This document shows positions 1 to 8,999 of a DNA stretch of 64,000 nucleotides, in pieces. Under the pieces are notes generated by a model that saw nothing but the letters and a program-made list of their open reading frames with translations, did not search any database and had not been told where the DNA came from. Source of the DNA: Polyangium spumosum (GTDB lineage Bacteria > Myxococcota_A > Polyangia > Polyangiales > Polyangiaceae); NCBI RefSeq assembly GCF_009649845.1, contig NZ_WJIE01000004.1, positions 744,001-808,000 on the forward strand, read 5' to 3'. The stretch's first letter is position 1; each line of letters begins with the position of its first letter. Position numbers and translations under genes: made by a program.

Positions 1-2
1 TC

Positions 3-791
3 ATGGGCGTGCCTTCGACCGGCATCGAGGTCGCGCGCACCGAGGAGAAGCTCGGGCACCTCGTCGAGGCGCACAAGGCCGCGCTCGAGGTCGCGCGTTC
101 GCCCGAGAAGCCGGGCGAACCGAAGCCGTTCACCGAGGCGCGCGAGGCCGCGAAGAAGCTCGCCGCGGAGCTCGAGACGCGCGTACCCACGATCACCGTC
201 GTCGTGCAAGGCGTGCCCGAGAGCGCGCCCGTCGAGGTGAAGATCAACGGCGTGCTCTTGCCGAGCGAGGCCGCGCGTGACGCACAACCGGTCAATCCGG
301 GCAAGCACGAGGTCTCGGCGGCGGCGACGGGCCTGCCGCCCGTGTCGAAGGAGGTCGAGGTCGCGGAGGCGCAGCGGCTCCGGGTCGCGCTCGCGCTCGG
401 CGACGCGGCTGCGTCGGGCGGCGGCAGCGACAAACCCGGCCGGCGCGTCTCGCCGCTCGTCTACGTCGGCTTCGGCGTCGGCGGCGCCGGGCTCATCGCG
501 GGGACGGTGACCGGCGTGCTCTCGCTCTCGCGCGCGGGCACCGTGGAAGATCTCTGCCCCGCGGGCACGTGTCCGACGCAAGCGGCGCTCGACGAAGCTA
601 CGCCCGTGAACGACTCTGCGAAGACGCTGGCCAACGTCTCCAACGTCGCCTTCGCGCTCGCCGTCGTGGGTGTCGGCGTCGGCGTGGCGGGGATCTTCCT
701 CTCGGGGGGCGAGGCCAGGAAGAGCCCCGAGCAGACCTCGCTGCGGCTCAACGTCGGGCCGACCGGGCTCGGGCTCGTCGGTCGGTTCTGA
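3..791 (+). CDS. TPR/PEGA-like membrane protein, probably 5'-truncated
   Basis: The visible part is 262 residues and probably continues upstream of the window, so the ATG at 3 need not be the true start. It shows an alpha-helical Ala/Glu/Lys-rich N-part (about 1-60), a PEGA-like beta segment beginning TITVVVQG with VKINGVLL (about 65-125), a Gly/Ser linker, and two hydrophobic segments near 150-172 and 210-232 separated by a loop with two cysteines (LCPAGTC). The helical repeat followed by the RVPTITV/VKING segment resembles the protein at 42600-43934, so the two look paralogous. It probably sits in the envelope; its function is unknown. Its stop codon abuts that of the kinase on the other strand. 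Confidence 0.75.
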   Translation: MGVPSTGIEVARTEEKLGHLVEAHKAALEVARSPEKPGEPKPFTEAREAAKKLAAELETRVPTITVVVQGVPESAPVEVKINGVLLPSEAARDAQPVNPGKHEVSAAATGLPPVSKEVEVAEAQRLRVALALGDAAASGGGSDKPGRRVSPLVYVGFGVGGAGLIAGTVTGVLSLSRAGTVEDLCPAGTCPTQAALDEATPVNDSAKTLANVSNVAFALAVVGVGVGVAGIFLSGGEARKSPEQTSLRLNVGPTGLGLVGRF

Positions 792-2921
792 TCAGCGCAG
801 GACACGAAGAGCGACGAGGAAGCCTGCCGCGACGACGGCGAGCAGCGCGACGATCATGAGCATCGTCGTCTGCTGCTTGCCCTTCTCGACCTCGGCGGGC
901 TTGTTCTGCTGCGTTGCCGTCGCGCTGCGCGCCGCGCCGCTCGTCGATCCGGCCGCGGGGCGCCTGCGCCAGGGTACGGGCGCGCGGAGCGGACGGACGC
1001 CGCCGGGTGGCGGGGCCGCGATTTGCTCCTCGGGTATCGGCGCGGGCGGGTGGAGCGGCGCAGCGGCGGGGATGCCGCTTCGTCGCTCGGGCGCTGCGGC
1101 GGGCTCGGCCGGGCGGGGCGGGATGTTCGACGTACGCTCGGGGCGCGTGGGCAGGGCGGAGATGCGCTCGGGGCGCGTGGGCAGGGCCGAGGTGCGATCC
1201 GTGCGGCCGGGCAGGACCGAGATGCGATCGCGCCCGCCGGGCACGATGGAGGGGCGGTCGGGGTTTCGACCGGGCAGGGCGGAGATACGATCGGCGCGGC
1301 CGGTACCGCCGGATGAGGTGGGTCGCTCCGAGCCCGTGGCGGCGGGCCGCTCGGAGCCGCTGCGTGTCGGCGCGGACGGGTGCTCCGAGGGGATACGCGC
1401 GGCGGCAGGCTCCTCGCGCGGGCCCGAGGGGAAGGTCGCGTCGAGGATCGGATCCGGCGGCAGCGAGCCCGCGTCGCTCGGCGGCTTGGGCGCGCGAATG
1501 GCGGAGGTCAGCGTCGCGTCGAGGATCGGATCCGGCGGCAGCGACGACGCCTCGTCCGGCTTCGCTGCGGGCTGCGAGGTGCTGATGGCGTCGAGCCGCG
1601 GCAACGTCGGCGGCTCGGAGAACGGCTGCGGGATGTTCTCCAGCGTCTTCGGCGGCTCGCTGATGGTCGCGGGCGGCTTCGCCTCCGGCATGGGCGGGGG
1701 CGTGGGCGCGGGCAAGGGCAGCGCCCTCGGCGCGGGCAGCGGCAGCGGCGGGATCGCGCTCTTCCGTTGCGTGCGCATGAACGGCATCGGCCGCTCGAGG
1801 CGACGCGTCGGCGTGTCGGGCGCGTCGTCGTCGTCGTCCGGCATCGCCTTGGGCAGCGCGCCTCTCGGGAGCACGTCCACGCGCATCGTCGCGGGCTCGT
1901 CGTCGACGACCTCGGGCGCTCGGTTCTGCGCGATCGGCGCCGTGGGCATGACGTCCGTCGTGTCCCAGCGCGGGCGGATGTTGCTCGCCGACAGCCCGTC
2001 GGCCACGCGCTCGAGCTCCGCGGCGAACGTGCGCGCGGTGGCGTAACGCTCGGCGGGCTCCTTCGCGAGGGCCTTCATCACGATCGCATCGAGCCCCGCA
2101 GGCAGCGCTTGTGTCGCGTGACGCGACGGCGGCTCCGGCACCTGGAAGGCGTGCGCGCGTGCCAGATCGAGCAGCGTCGTGATGTGATCGAAGGGCCCGC
2201 GCCCCGCGAGCAGCGTGTAGAGCACCATGCCCACGGCGTAGAGATCCGCGCGGCCGTCGACGGGCTTTCCGCGCGCTTGTTCGGGCGAGAAGAAGCGCGG
2301 CGTGCCCATCGCGATGCCTTCGGCCGTGGGGAACGCGAGCGGCAGGGGCGTGCTCTCCCCCGTCACGCTGACGACCTTGGCGACGCCGAAATCGAGCACC
2401 TTCACGAGGCGTCGCGCTCCCTCGGGCGCGTCGCACAGGAACAGGTTGTCGAGCTTGATGTCGCGATGCACGACGCCCGCGTCGTGCGCGGCGGCGAGGC
2501 CTGCGAGCGTCTGACGTACGACGTCGATCGCCTCGGCGACGGGGAAGAACCTCCGCTGCGCGAGCTCGTCGCGCAGATCCCGCCCGTACAGGCGCTCCAT
2601 CACGAGGAACGTGCGACCTTCGGCGGTCTGCCCGAAGTCCGTCACTTGCACGAGGTTCGGGTGCGTGATCTTCGCGAGCGCCTGCGCCTCGATCCGCATC
2701 CGGTCCACGTAATCGGCGCGGCTCGCGTGTCGCTCTTGCAGGAGCTTCACGACCACGCGTTTGCCGAGCGCGACGTGCTCCGCCTCCACCACGTCGCCCA
2801 TGCCTCCGCGGCCGAGCGGCGCGATGAAGCGGTACGGCGTCCCGTCCAGCAGCGTGGGGTTGTAGCCCTGGGGAGCGGCCGAAGGATCCGGCGGGCCGAT
2901 GGGGTTCTGGGCCGAGGTCAC
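792..2921 (-). CDS. transmembrane Ser/Thr protein kinase with repeat-rich tail
   Basis: This is a Hanks-type kinase of 709 residues with a GTG start. The Gly-rich loop GRGGMG is at 37-42, the ATP lysine at K59, HRDIKLDN from H152, DFG at 177-179 and GTPRFFSPEQ near 206-215, so the catalytic core looks complete. Residues about 300-680 are Pro/Arg/Ser-rich and disordered-looking. They contain SLPPDPILDAT twice and several 10-residue repeats of the type RPERISALPT. One hydrophobic segment at about 686-706 anchors the protein at its C-terminus with the kinase in the cytoplasm. Such kinases phosphorylate Ser/Thr in myxobacterial signalling; the substrate is not visible. Confidence 0.95.
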   Translation of the reverse strand: MTSAQNPIGPPDPSAAPQGYNPTLLDGTPYRFIAPLGRGGMGDVVEAEHVALGKRVVVKLLQERHASRADYVDRMRIEAQALAKITHPNLVQVTDFGQTAEGRTFLVMERLYGRDLRDELAQRRFFPVAEAIDVVRQTLAGLAAAHDAGVVHRDIKLDNLFLCDAPEGARRLVKVLDFGVAKVVSVTGESTPLPLAFPTAEGIAMGTPRFFSPEQARGKPVDGRADLYAVGMVLYTLLAGRGPFDHITTLLDLARAHAFQVPEPPSRHATQALPAGLDAIVMKALAKEPAERYATARTFAAELERVADGLSASNIRPRWDTTDVMPTAPIAQNRAPEVVDDEPATMRVDVLPRGALPKAMPDDDDDAPDTPTRRLERPMPFMRTQRKSAIPPLPLPAPRALPLPAPTPPPMPEAKPPATISEPPKTLENIPQPFSEPPTLPRLDAISTSQPAAKPDEASSLPPDPILDATLTSAIRAPKPPSDAGSLPPDPILDATFPSGPREEPAAARIPSEHPSAPTRSGSERPAATGSERPTSSGGTGRADRISALPGRNPDRPSIVPGGRDRISVLPGRTDRTSALPTRPERISALPTRPERTSNIPPRPAEPAAAPERRSGIPAAAPLHPPAPIPEEQIAAPPPGGVRPLRAPVPWRRRPAAGSTSGAARSATATQQNKPAEVEKGKQQTTMLMIVALLAVVAAGFLVALRVLR
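1120..1300. repeat. imperfect 30-bp tandem repeats inside kinase gene
   Basis: About five to six degenerate 30-bp units lie within the kinase tail, each encoding ten residues of the type RPERISALPT or RTDRTSALPT. One unit carries 3 extra bases, so the reading frame is preserved throughout. A separate 32-bp direct repeat (1435-1466 and 1513-1544, 78 bp apart) encodes the duplicated SLPPDPILDAT. Confidence 0.7.
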
Positions 2922-2994
2922 GGTCTCCGCCGATACTACTTCGTTCTTGCCCGCGCGGGTTGCCTTCTCCGTGCTCGTTTTTTGATCGGGACGG

Positions 2995-3387
2995 CTAGGT
3001 CACGAGCGCCTGGACCACCGCGGCGACGCCGAGCAGCGCGGCGAAGGCGATCCACACGAGCCCTGGGCCCCAGAGCTGCGCCGATGCCTTTCGTCGCGCG
3101 CGTTCGGGATCCCTCGGATCGTAGAGCACGAGCACCTCTGCGCCGATGCGCGTCTCGTCGCCGGCCTTGCGGGTCCGCTCGACGACCTCGACGTCGAGCC
3201 CGTCCTCCGTGCGGAAGCGTAGCCGCGGCGGCGGATCGTCGTCTTCTTGCTCGGCGGTCGTGTTCGCGACGACGCGCGCCGTCGCGAGCTTCCCCACGCG
3301 GACGAGCCTCCATGCCCGCGTGATCTCCACGAGACCCGCGAGCGCCGAGATCCCTGCGGCGAGGGAGATGCCGACGGGCGAGAACAT
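2995..3387 (-). CDS. DUF3592-like membrane protein
   Basis: This 130-residue protein has an N-terminal hydrophobic segment (about 5-20), a central soluble beta-rich part and a C-terminal hydrophobic segment (about 108-128). The middle includes GAEVLVLYDPRDPERAR, a motif shared with DUF3592 proteins (two helices flanking a small domain with V.Y.P..P). The family has no established function. It lies 12 bp downstream of the flavoprotein gene on the same strand and is probably co-transcribed with it. The family assignment is from memory. Confidence 0.75.
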   Translation of the reverse strand: MFSPVGISLAAGISALAGLVEITRAWRLVRVGKLATARVVANTTAEQEDDDPPPRLRFRTEDGLDVEVVERTRKAGDETRIGAEVLVLYDPRDPERARRKASAQLWGPGLVWIAFAALLGVAAVVQALVT

Positions 3388-3399
3388 CCGCGGGCGAGC

Positions 3400-4947
3400 T
3401 TAACCGAGGTCCTTGATCACGGCCTCGGCCGCGTTGTGGCCCGCGGCGCCGATCACCGCGCCGGCCGGGTGAGCGCCTGCGCTCGCGAGGTACAGGCCGG
3501 CGACGCCGAAGCGGTACGGCAAGCGTTCGGCGAAGCCGTAGCTGTTGTCCACGTGGTGGATGTGTCCGTACGTGATGCCGAAATGTCGCTCGATTCCCTG
3601 CGGCGAGAGCGCGAACGTGTCCTCGACGAGATCGGACGTGCCGGGCGCGAAGCGGTCGCAGAGCGAGAGCAGGTGCTTCACGTAGCCCGGGAGCACGTCG
3701 TCCCAGGAGCGGCCGTTCGCGAGCTCGTAGGGCACCCATTGCACGAAGAGCGCGGCGTTGTGGCGGCCCGCGTCGTCGCGCAGCGAGCCGTCGACGGCCG
3801 TGTGGATGTACATCTCGATCGTGGGGAACTCCGGGAGGCGGCCGGCCATCGCGTCGGCGTGGGCTTTTTGCAAGCACGCGAGCACCACGCTCTCCTCGGG
3901 CAAGAGGTGGATCGTCGCGCCGTACTGCCCGCGATCCTCGGGCAAACACATGAACGTCGGCAGCGCGCGGAGCGCCAGGTTCACCTTCATCGTCGTGCCC
4001 GGCCGCTGCACCTCGTCGAGGCGTCGCCAGAGCGCCGCGGGGAGGCGCTCCTTGCCGACGAGCCCGCGCGTCCGGTAGGGATCCGCGTTCGACACCACGA
4101 CCTTCGTGGCGATCCGCGATCCGTCCTCCAGCACGACCCCGCTCACCGCGCCGTCCGTCACCTCGATCGACGCGACCTTCGCGCCTTCGTGGATCGTCGC
4201 GCCCTCGGCGCGCGCCTTGTCCGCGAGCCTCTGCGACACCGTGCCCATGCCGCCTTCGACGACCATCCACGTGCCGTCGGCGCCGGGCAGGCGGCACATG
4301 TTGTGGACGAGGAAGTTCATGCCGGTGCCGGGCGAGTCGTAGCCGCCGGACACGCCCGAGAAGCCGTCGGTGACGGCGTACATCGCCTTGATGAGGTCAC
4401 TCCGGAACCCGAAGCGATCGAGGTAGTCGCCCACCGAGCCGCGGCACAGATCGACGAACGCCTTGCGCAGCGCGGGACGCACGTATTTCTCTGCCGTCTC
4501 CTCGATCGAGAGCGGCTCCTCGAGCCACGTGGGAGCGATGTCGTCGCGGAGCGCGGCGAGCTCCTGGTTCAGCGCGAAGTTCGCCTCCAGGTCCGCGTTG
4601 GAGAAGAACTCCAACATCTGCCGACGCATCGAGTCCGTGTCCGATCCGAAAAGCAGGTATTGACGGTCGGTCGTGGGAAGGAAGTAGTGCGGGTCACGCC
4701 GTTTCATCGGCAGATCCACGCCGAGCTTGGTGATGAGCTCCGGCGGGACGAGGCCGAGGAGGTACGCGCCCGTGGAAATGCCGAGCTTCGGGGCGCGGGC
4801 GAAAGGGAACTCCGTTTTCGTGGCGCCGCCGAGGGTGGGTTTTTCTTCCAGGACCAGAACCCGAAGCTTCCTGCGTGCGAGCAGGATGGCCGCCGTGAGG
4901 CCGTTGTGCCCCGCCCCCACGATCACGACGTCAGCGCGTTGTTCCAT
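3400..4947 (-). CDS. phytoene dehydrogenase-like FAD-dependent oxidoreductase
   Basis: The protein has 515 residues. The ATG at 4947 was chosen because it puts the dinucleotide-binding motif VVIVGAGHNGLTAA directly at the N-terminus; an upstream in-frame codon would add 15 unrelated residues. A second family segment, LEEKPTLGGATKTEFPF, follows at about 32-48. The C-terminal FAD segment LYLASAGAHPAGAVIGAAGHNAA fits the amine-oxidase/CrtI superfamily. These enzymes oxidise or desaturate carotenoids or related lipids using FAD. No carotenoid genes lie nearby, so the substrate is open. Confidence 0.9.
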   Translation of the reverse strand: MEQRADVVIVGAGHNGLTAAILLARRKLRVLVLEEKPTLGGATKTEFPFARAPKLGISTGAYLLGLVPPELITKLGVDLPMKRRDPHYFLPTTDRQYLLFGSDTDSMRRQMLEFFSNADLEANFALNQELAALRDDIAPTWLEEPLSIEETAEKYVRPALRKAFVDLCRGSVGDYLDRFGFRSDLIKAMYAVTDGFSGVSGGYDSPGTGMNFLVHNMCRLPGADGTWMVVEGGMGTVSQRLADKARAEGATIHEGAKVASIEVTDGAVSGVVLEDGSRIATKVVVSNADPYRTRGLVGKERLPAALWRRLDEVQRPGTTMKVNLALRALPTFMCLPEDRGQYGATIHLLPEESVVLACLQKAHADAMAGRLPEFPTIEMYIHTAVDGSLRDDAGRHNAALFVQWVPYELANGRSWDDVLPGYVKHLLSLCDRFAPGTSDLVEDTFALSPQGIERHFGITYGHIHHVDNSYGFAERLPYRFGVAGLYLASAGAHPAGAVIGAAGHNAAEAVIKDLG

Positions 4948-5096
4948 GGTTGGTCTCGTTAGCCCGCGTGCTCCCGTTTGTCCACGCGTCACGGCGCGGC
5001 AGAGCCCTGGATCGTCGGGGAAAAAGCACCTTACGCGACGCGTCGAAGCGTTCGCCGCCGTTTACCGGGCCTCCATGAAACCGTTAATGTCGCCGC

Positions 5097-6338
5097 ATGG
5101 CAGGCGAACGCGACGAAGAGAAGGACCCGGTCGAGGCCGAGGAGCCGAGCGAGGCCGAACCTTCGGCGAGCACGAAGGACGACGAACCGCAGGCCACGAC
5201 GTCGCGTGAAGAAGGAGCCAAGACGAGCGCCGAGCCGCCCCGCGCGGGCGCCGCGTGGGCGACGCCGTTCGTGCGGCTCGAGCGTGCGCTCACGTGGTTC
5301 GAATCGCGGCTTCTCTTCCTGGTCCTGCTCGCGCTCGTGTTCGCGCTCGTCGCGTGGATCTCGCTGCGTGGCCTCGCCTCGCCCGTGCAAGCGGACAACG
5401 CGGCGGGGACGGTCTTTCGGGCGCTGCTCGGCGCGGCGCTGCTCGGCGCGCTCGCGCGGTTCGGCACCAGCCGCGCCAGGATCGACGACGAGAAGAGGCG
5501 CGCGATCGTGACGGTCGTCGCGATGGCCATCGGCGTCGCGATCGCGCCGGCGTGGCGCGAGGTCGGCGTCGATCGCTTCGACGCGATCCTCAACTGGCTC
5601 CAGGAGGGCTCGTCGCTCACGCTCTTCGGCGGCCTGCGTGGCGTCGCCACGCGCCTCACCTTGCTCGTCGCGCTCATCGGCGCGTCGCTCGCCGCGGCGC
5701 GATCGAAGCACATCAACATCGACGTCGTGCTGCGCTTCATGCAGCCGAAGCTCCGCCCCTTCGTGCACGTCGCGGGCGCCCTCGCGACCGCCGCCGTCTG
5801 CTTCACCGCGGGCTTCGGGTTCTTCGATTACGTCTCGATCGAGGGCTTCGGCCAGCCCAAGGAGGCGCCGCTCGCCGAGAAGATCGCGGGCGTCCGGCGC
5901 GCCTCGTCGCTGCACTTCTTCGTCCTTCGCAAGCAGGTCGCGCTCGATCTGCGGGCCATGCCGGAGGTCGTCTTCAAAGGGGTCCGCTGGGACACTCCTT
6001 CACGGATGAACGGTCGCGCCTGGAACACGTGGCTCGACGAGGCAGGGTTTGGCGAGCGCTTCACCGCGGAGGAGCTCGTGATGATGAAGGCGCCGCCGGA
6101 GGCCGAGGAGCAGCCGCGCATCGCGGTCGTGAACCTGCCCGGGGAGAGCGCGCGTGGCTTGCTCATCCACGACATGAACCTCATGTGGCTCGTGGGCCTC
6201 TGGATGATCGGCCTGCGCGTGCTCCTGCGCGCGTTGCTCGTCGCGTCGGGCCACGCCTCGGTCGAGCCCGACGCCGAAGAGCCCGACGAGGACGACGAAC
6301 CCACCGCGCCTGCGGCGGCCGGGGAGGGAGCGCGATGA
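5097..6338 (+). CDS. TRAP transporter small permease (DctQ-like), enlarged
   Basis: This 413-residue membrane protein is encoded just before the TRAP large permease, with ATGA overlap (6335-6338). Residues 1-55 are acidic and hydrophilic. Hydrophobic segments follow near 73-92, 98-118, 137-155, 180-200, 217-240 and 355-380. A hydrophilic region of about 110 residues (about 245-355) separates the last two, making it about twice the length of ordinary DctQ (about 160-200 residues). By analogy with the family it forms the membrane complex of a secondary sodium-driven transporter together with DctM. The additional domain could contact the TatT lipoprotein; that is inference. Confidence 0.8.
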   Translation: MAGERDEEKDPVEAEEPSEAEPSASTKDDEPQATTSREEGAKTSAEPPRAGAAWATPFVRLERALTWFESRLLFLVLLALVFALVAWISLRGLASPVQADNAAGTVFRALLGAALLGALARFGTSRARIDDEKRRAIVTVVAMAIGVAIAPAWREVGVDRFDAILNWLQEGSSLTLFGGLRGVATRLTLLVALIGASLAAARSKHINIDVVLRFMQPKLRPFVHVAGALATAAVCFTAGFGFFDYVSIEGFGQPKEAPLAEKIAGVRRASSLHFFVLRKQVALDLRAMPEVVFKGVRWDTPSRMNGRAWNTWLDEAGFGERFTAEELVMMKAPPEAEEQPRIAVVNLPGESARGLLIHDMNLMWLVGLWMIGLRVLLRALLVASGHASVEPDAEEPDEDDEPTAPAAAGEGAR

Positions 6339-7990
6339 AGCCCTGGGTGATCGTCATCATCCTCCTCACGCTCGTGGGGATGCCGCTCTTCGCCGTGATG
6401 GGCGGCATCTCCATCCTGTCGTGGCTCGGCTCGGACATCGCCGATCAGCGCTTCGTGCGCTTCATCGCGGCGAACGTCCTCGAGGACAAGTTCTCGAATT
6501 CGCCGATCCTCGTCACGATCCCGCTCTTCACGTTCGTCGGTTACCTGATGGCCGAGTCGAAGACGCCCGACCGTATCGTGCGCGCGGCGTCGGCGGTGCT
6601 CGGGTGGATGCCGGGTGGCCTCGCGATCGTGTGCATCGTGGCGAGCGCGTTCTTCACGACGCTCACGGGCGGCAGCGGCGTCACGATCGTGGCCATCGGC
6701 GGCCTCCTGTATCCGGCGCTCCGGCGTCAGGGTTATTCGGAGCGGTTCACGCTCGGGCTCGTCACGACGGCGGGCGCGATGGGCCTGCTCTTCTTCCCGA
6801 GCCCGCTCGTGATGGTCTACGCCTTCATCGCGGGTGTCGACGTCACGCGCGCCTACAAGGCCACGTTCCCGCCGGGTTTGCTCCTCATGGTGCTGCTCTG
6901 CGGCTACGCCTTCTGGGAGGGGCTGCGCTCGGGCATCCCGCGCGCGCGCTTCGACGTCGACGAGGTCGGCAAGGCCCTCTGGCACGTGAAATGGGAGCTC
7001 GCGACGCCGCTGCTCGTGGGCCTCGGCCTCACGACGGGGCTCATGGAGCTCGACGAGAGCGCGGCGGCGGCGGCCGTCTACACGCTGATCGTGGAGGTCT
7101 TCGTCTACAAGGACCTCACGGGGCGCAAGGTCGTCAAGGTCGCGCGCGACGCGATGACGCTCTCGGGCGCGATCATCCTCATCCTCGCCATGGCCACGGC
7201 CATGACGAACTACATCATCCAGGAGCGCATCCCGCAGGCGATCCTCGAGTGGTTCACCACGCGCGGCATGAACGCGGCGTGGCAGTTCATCCTCGTCCTG
7301 AACGTCTTCCTCTTCATCCTCGGCATGCTGATGGACGCGTTCAGCGCGTTGCTCGTCGCGCTGCCGCTTTTGATCCCGCTCGCCGCGACGTTCCAGGTGA
7401 ACCCCTTCCACCTCGCGGTGATGTTCCTCCTGAACCTCGAGATCGCCTACGTGACCCCGCCCGTGGGCCTGAACCTCTTCATCTCGAGCTTCCGGTTCTC
7501 GCGCCCGATCGTCGACGTCTACCGCGTCGTCCTGCCCTTCGTCGCGCTGCTCGCGCTGGGGCTCGGGATCGTGCTCGTGGTGCCGTCCTTGTCGAGCTTC
7601 ACGATCGCGGGTGACGTCGCGCAGGCGCGGGCGCAGGCCGCGCAGAACGGCCTCCCGCCGCGCGACGCGTGGCTGCTCGAGTGCGTGCAAGAGGACACGA
7701 ACAACCTCAAGCCCTGCACGAAGGAAGACGTCGAGAAGTGGGGCGCGGACGGGATGGGCTTGGCGGCGAAGGAGCCCGAGAACCCCGCGCCCACCGGCGA
7801 CGTCGTACCCGCGGTGGACAGCGGCGAGGACGCGGGCGCGGGCTCGAACGAGATGGATGATCTGCTGAAGGAGATGCTCGGCGAGGGCGCGGCGGACGCC
7901 GGAGCGCCCGACGCGGAGGCGCCGAAGGAGGCGGATCCGATGGATGACTTGCTGAAGGAGATGCTCGAAGCGGGCAAGGACGGGGGCTGA
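6335..7990 (+). CDS. dctM: TRAP transporter large permease (DctM)
   Basis: The protein has 551 residues and starts at an ATG overlapping the dctQ-like stop codon, which suggests translational coupling. It has the many-helix pattern of the DctM family, with the helix-turn segment FFTTLTGGSGVTIVAIGGLLYPAL and the later segment NLEIAYVTPPVGLNLF, both typical of the substrate-translocating subunit. It probably imports an organic acid or hydrophobic ligand by sodium symport. After the last helix there is an unusual hydrophilic tail of about 125 residues, with the motif MDDLLKEML present twice, at 7855-7881 and 7939-7965. Confidence 0.92.
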   Translation: MKPWVIVIILLTLVGMPLFAVMGGISILSWLGSDIADQRFVRFIAANVLEDKFSNSPILVTIPLFTFVGYLMAESKTPDRIVRAASAVLGWMPGGLAIVCIVASAFFTTLTGGSGVTIVAIGGLLYPALRRQGYSERFTLGLVTTAGAMGLLFFPSPLVMVYAFIAGVDVTRAYKATFPPGLLLMVLLCGYAFWEGLRSGIPRARFDVDEVGKALWHVKWELATPLLVGLGLTTGLMELDESAAAAAVYTLIVEVFVYKDLTGRKVVKVARDAMTLSGAIILILAMATAMTNYIIQERIPQAILEWFTTRGMNAAWQFILVLNVFLFILGMLMDAFSALLVALPLLIPLAATFQVNPFHLAVMFLLNLEIAYVTPPVGLNLFISSFRFSRPIVDVYRVVLPFVALLALGLGIVLVVPSLSSFTIAGDVAQARAQAAQNGLPPRDAWLLECVQEDTNNLKPCTKEDVEKWGADGMGLAAKEPENPAPTGDVVPAVDSGEDAGAGSNEMDDLLKEMLGEGAADAGAPDAEAPKEADPMDDLLKEMLEAGKDGG

Positions 7991-8004
7991 TCCCGCGGGG
8001 ATCC

Positions 8005-8029
8005 GGGGCTCGCCCGCGAGGCGAGCCCC
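8005..8029. terminator. bidirectional hairpin terminator
   Basis: A perfect 10-bp inverted repeat (GGGGCTCGCC, 5-base loop, GGCGAGCCCC) lies in the 49-bp gap between the convergent dctM and tatT genes. There is no clear U-tract. It probably serves both transcripts. Confidence 0.7.
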
Positions 8030-8039
8030 TCGGCCTCGA

Positions 8040-8966
8040 TCAGAACCCGCACTCGCGCATGCGCACCTTCCCGAGGTAACGCGCGGCGCGGCGCTTCGCG
8101 ACCACGTTCGTCAGCCGTTGCTCCGGGAAGACGTCGCCGGCCTCGACGACCTCGGTCAGCGCTTTCACGTACGCGTCCTTGTCGCCCTTCAAGCAATGGT
8201 ATTTCGCGGCGTACTGCACCTGCGTCAGCAGCATCTTGCCGCCGTGGATGGCGATCGCCTGATCGAAGTGCTTCTTCGCGTCCTCGAGCTCGGCCATCGC
8301 GGTGCGCGCGTGGTACGCGCCGAGGATCGTGTGACCGCTGCCGTTCATGAACCTCGGATCGAGCGCGACCGATCGCTCCATGAGCGCGACGCCGATCCAC
8401 AGATCCGCGACGGCGGCGGGGTCCTCCTTCTGGACGTTCACCTTGCTGATCCACGCGTAGCCGGCCCAGAAGAGGGCAGGGGCGTCGCGCTCGGGATCCG
8501 TGAACTCTGCGGTGTACGCGCGGATCGTCTCGTCGTTCTTCCGCGCGTCCTCGAAGCCCGGGTGGTAGAGCGAGAGGAGCTGCAGCGCGTACTGCAGGCC
8601 GCGATCGTAGCCCGCGATCGCGCGGTTTTTCAGCGACAGATAACGCGGACCTTCGAGGCCCTCCTCGTCCTCGGCCTGCTCCATCTCGTCCTCGATGAAG
8701 GCGAACGTGCCGCTCGTCCAGCCCTTCGCGAGCATGTAGAGCGCGTCCTCGTTGTCCGGGGCGAGGTAATGCATGCCCTCGAACTGGCCGATGCCGTTGA
8801 AGGCGATCGTCTTCGCGACCTCGTAGTCGGTCATCGTGTCGATCGCCGCGGAGGCTTCGCGGGTGCCCGCGATCTGGCCTTCGAGGACCATCTGCTTGAT
8901 GCACCCCGTGCTCGATAGAGACAGGGCACAAAACGCGAGGGCGGAGAGGGTTTGGAAGGGACGCAC
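8040..8966 (-). CDS. tatT: TRAP-associated TPR lipoprotein TatT
   Basis: This 308-residue protein with a GTG start has a type II signal peptide and a lipobox ending SSTGC (C22). The rest is helical with TPR-like pairs, for example SLKNRAIAGYDRGLQYALQL, LMERSVALDPRFMNG and DAKKHFDQAIAIHGGK. This matches TatT, the lipoprotein known from Treponema pallidum Tp0956, which works with a TRAP binding protein and QM permeases and has a hydrophobic pore. Here it converges on the dctQ-dctM genes rather than sharing their operon. It lies 33 bp downstream of the aldolase/dehydrogenase gene, so it may be co-transcribed with that gene. Confidence 0.85.
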   Translation of the reverse strand: MRPFQTLSALAFCALSLSSTGCIKQMVLEGQIAGTREASAAIDTMTDYEVAKTIAFNGIGQFEGMHYLAPDNEDALYMLAKGWTSGTFAFIEDEMEQAEDEEGLEGPRYLSLKNRAIAGYDRGLQYALQLLSLYHPGFEDARKNDETIRAYTAEFTDPERDAPALFWAGYAWISKVNVQKEDPAAVADLWIGVALMERSVALDPRFMNGSGHTILGAYHARTAMAELEDAKKHFDQAIAIHGGKMLLTQVQYAAKYHCLKGDKDAYVKALTEVVEAGDVFPEQRLTNVVAKRRAARYLGKVRMRECGF

Positions 8967-8999
8967 GACGCGGATGGTACGTCGTGAGGCCCGCGCGAT

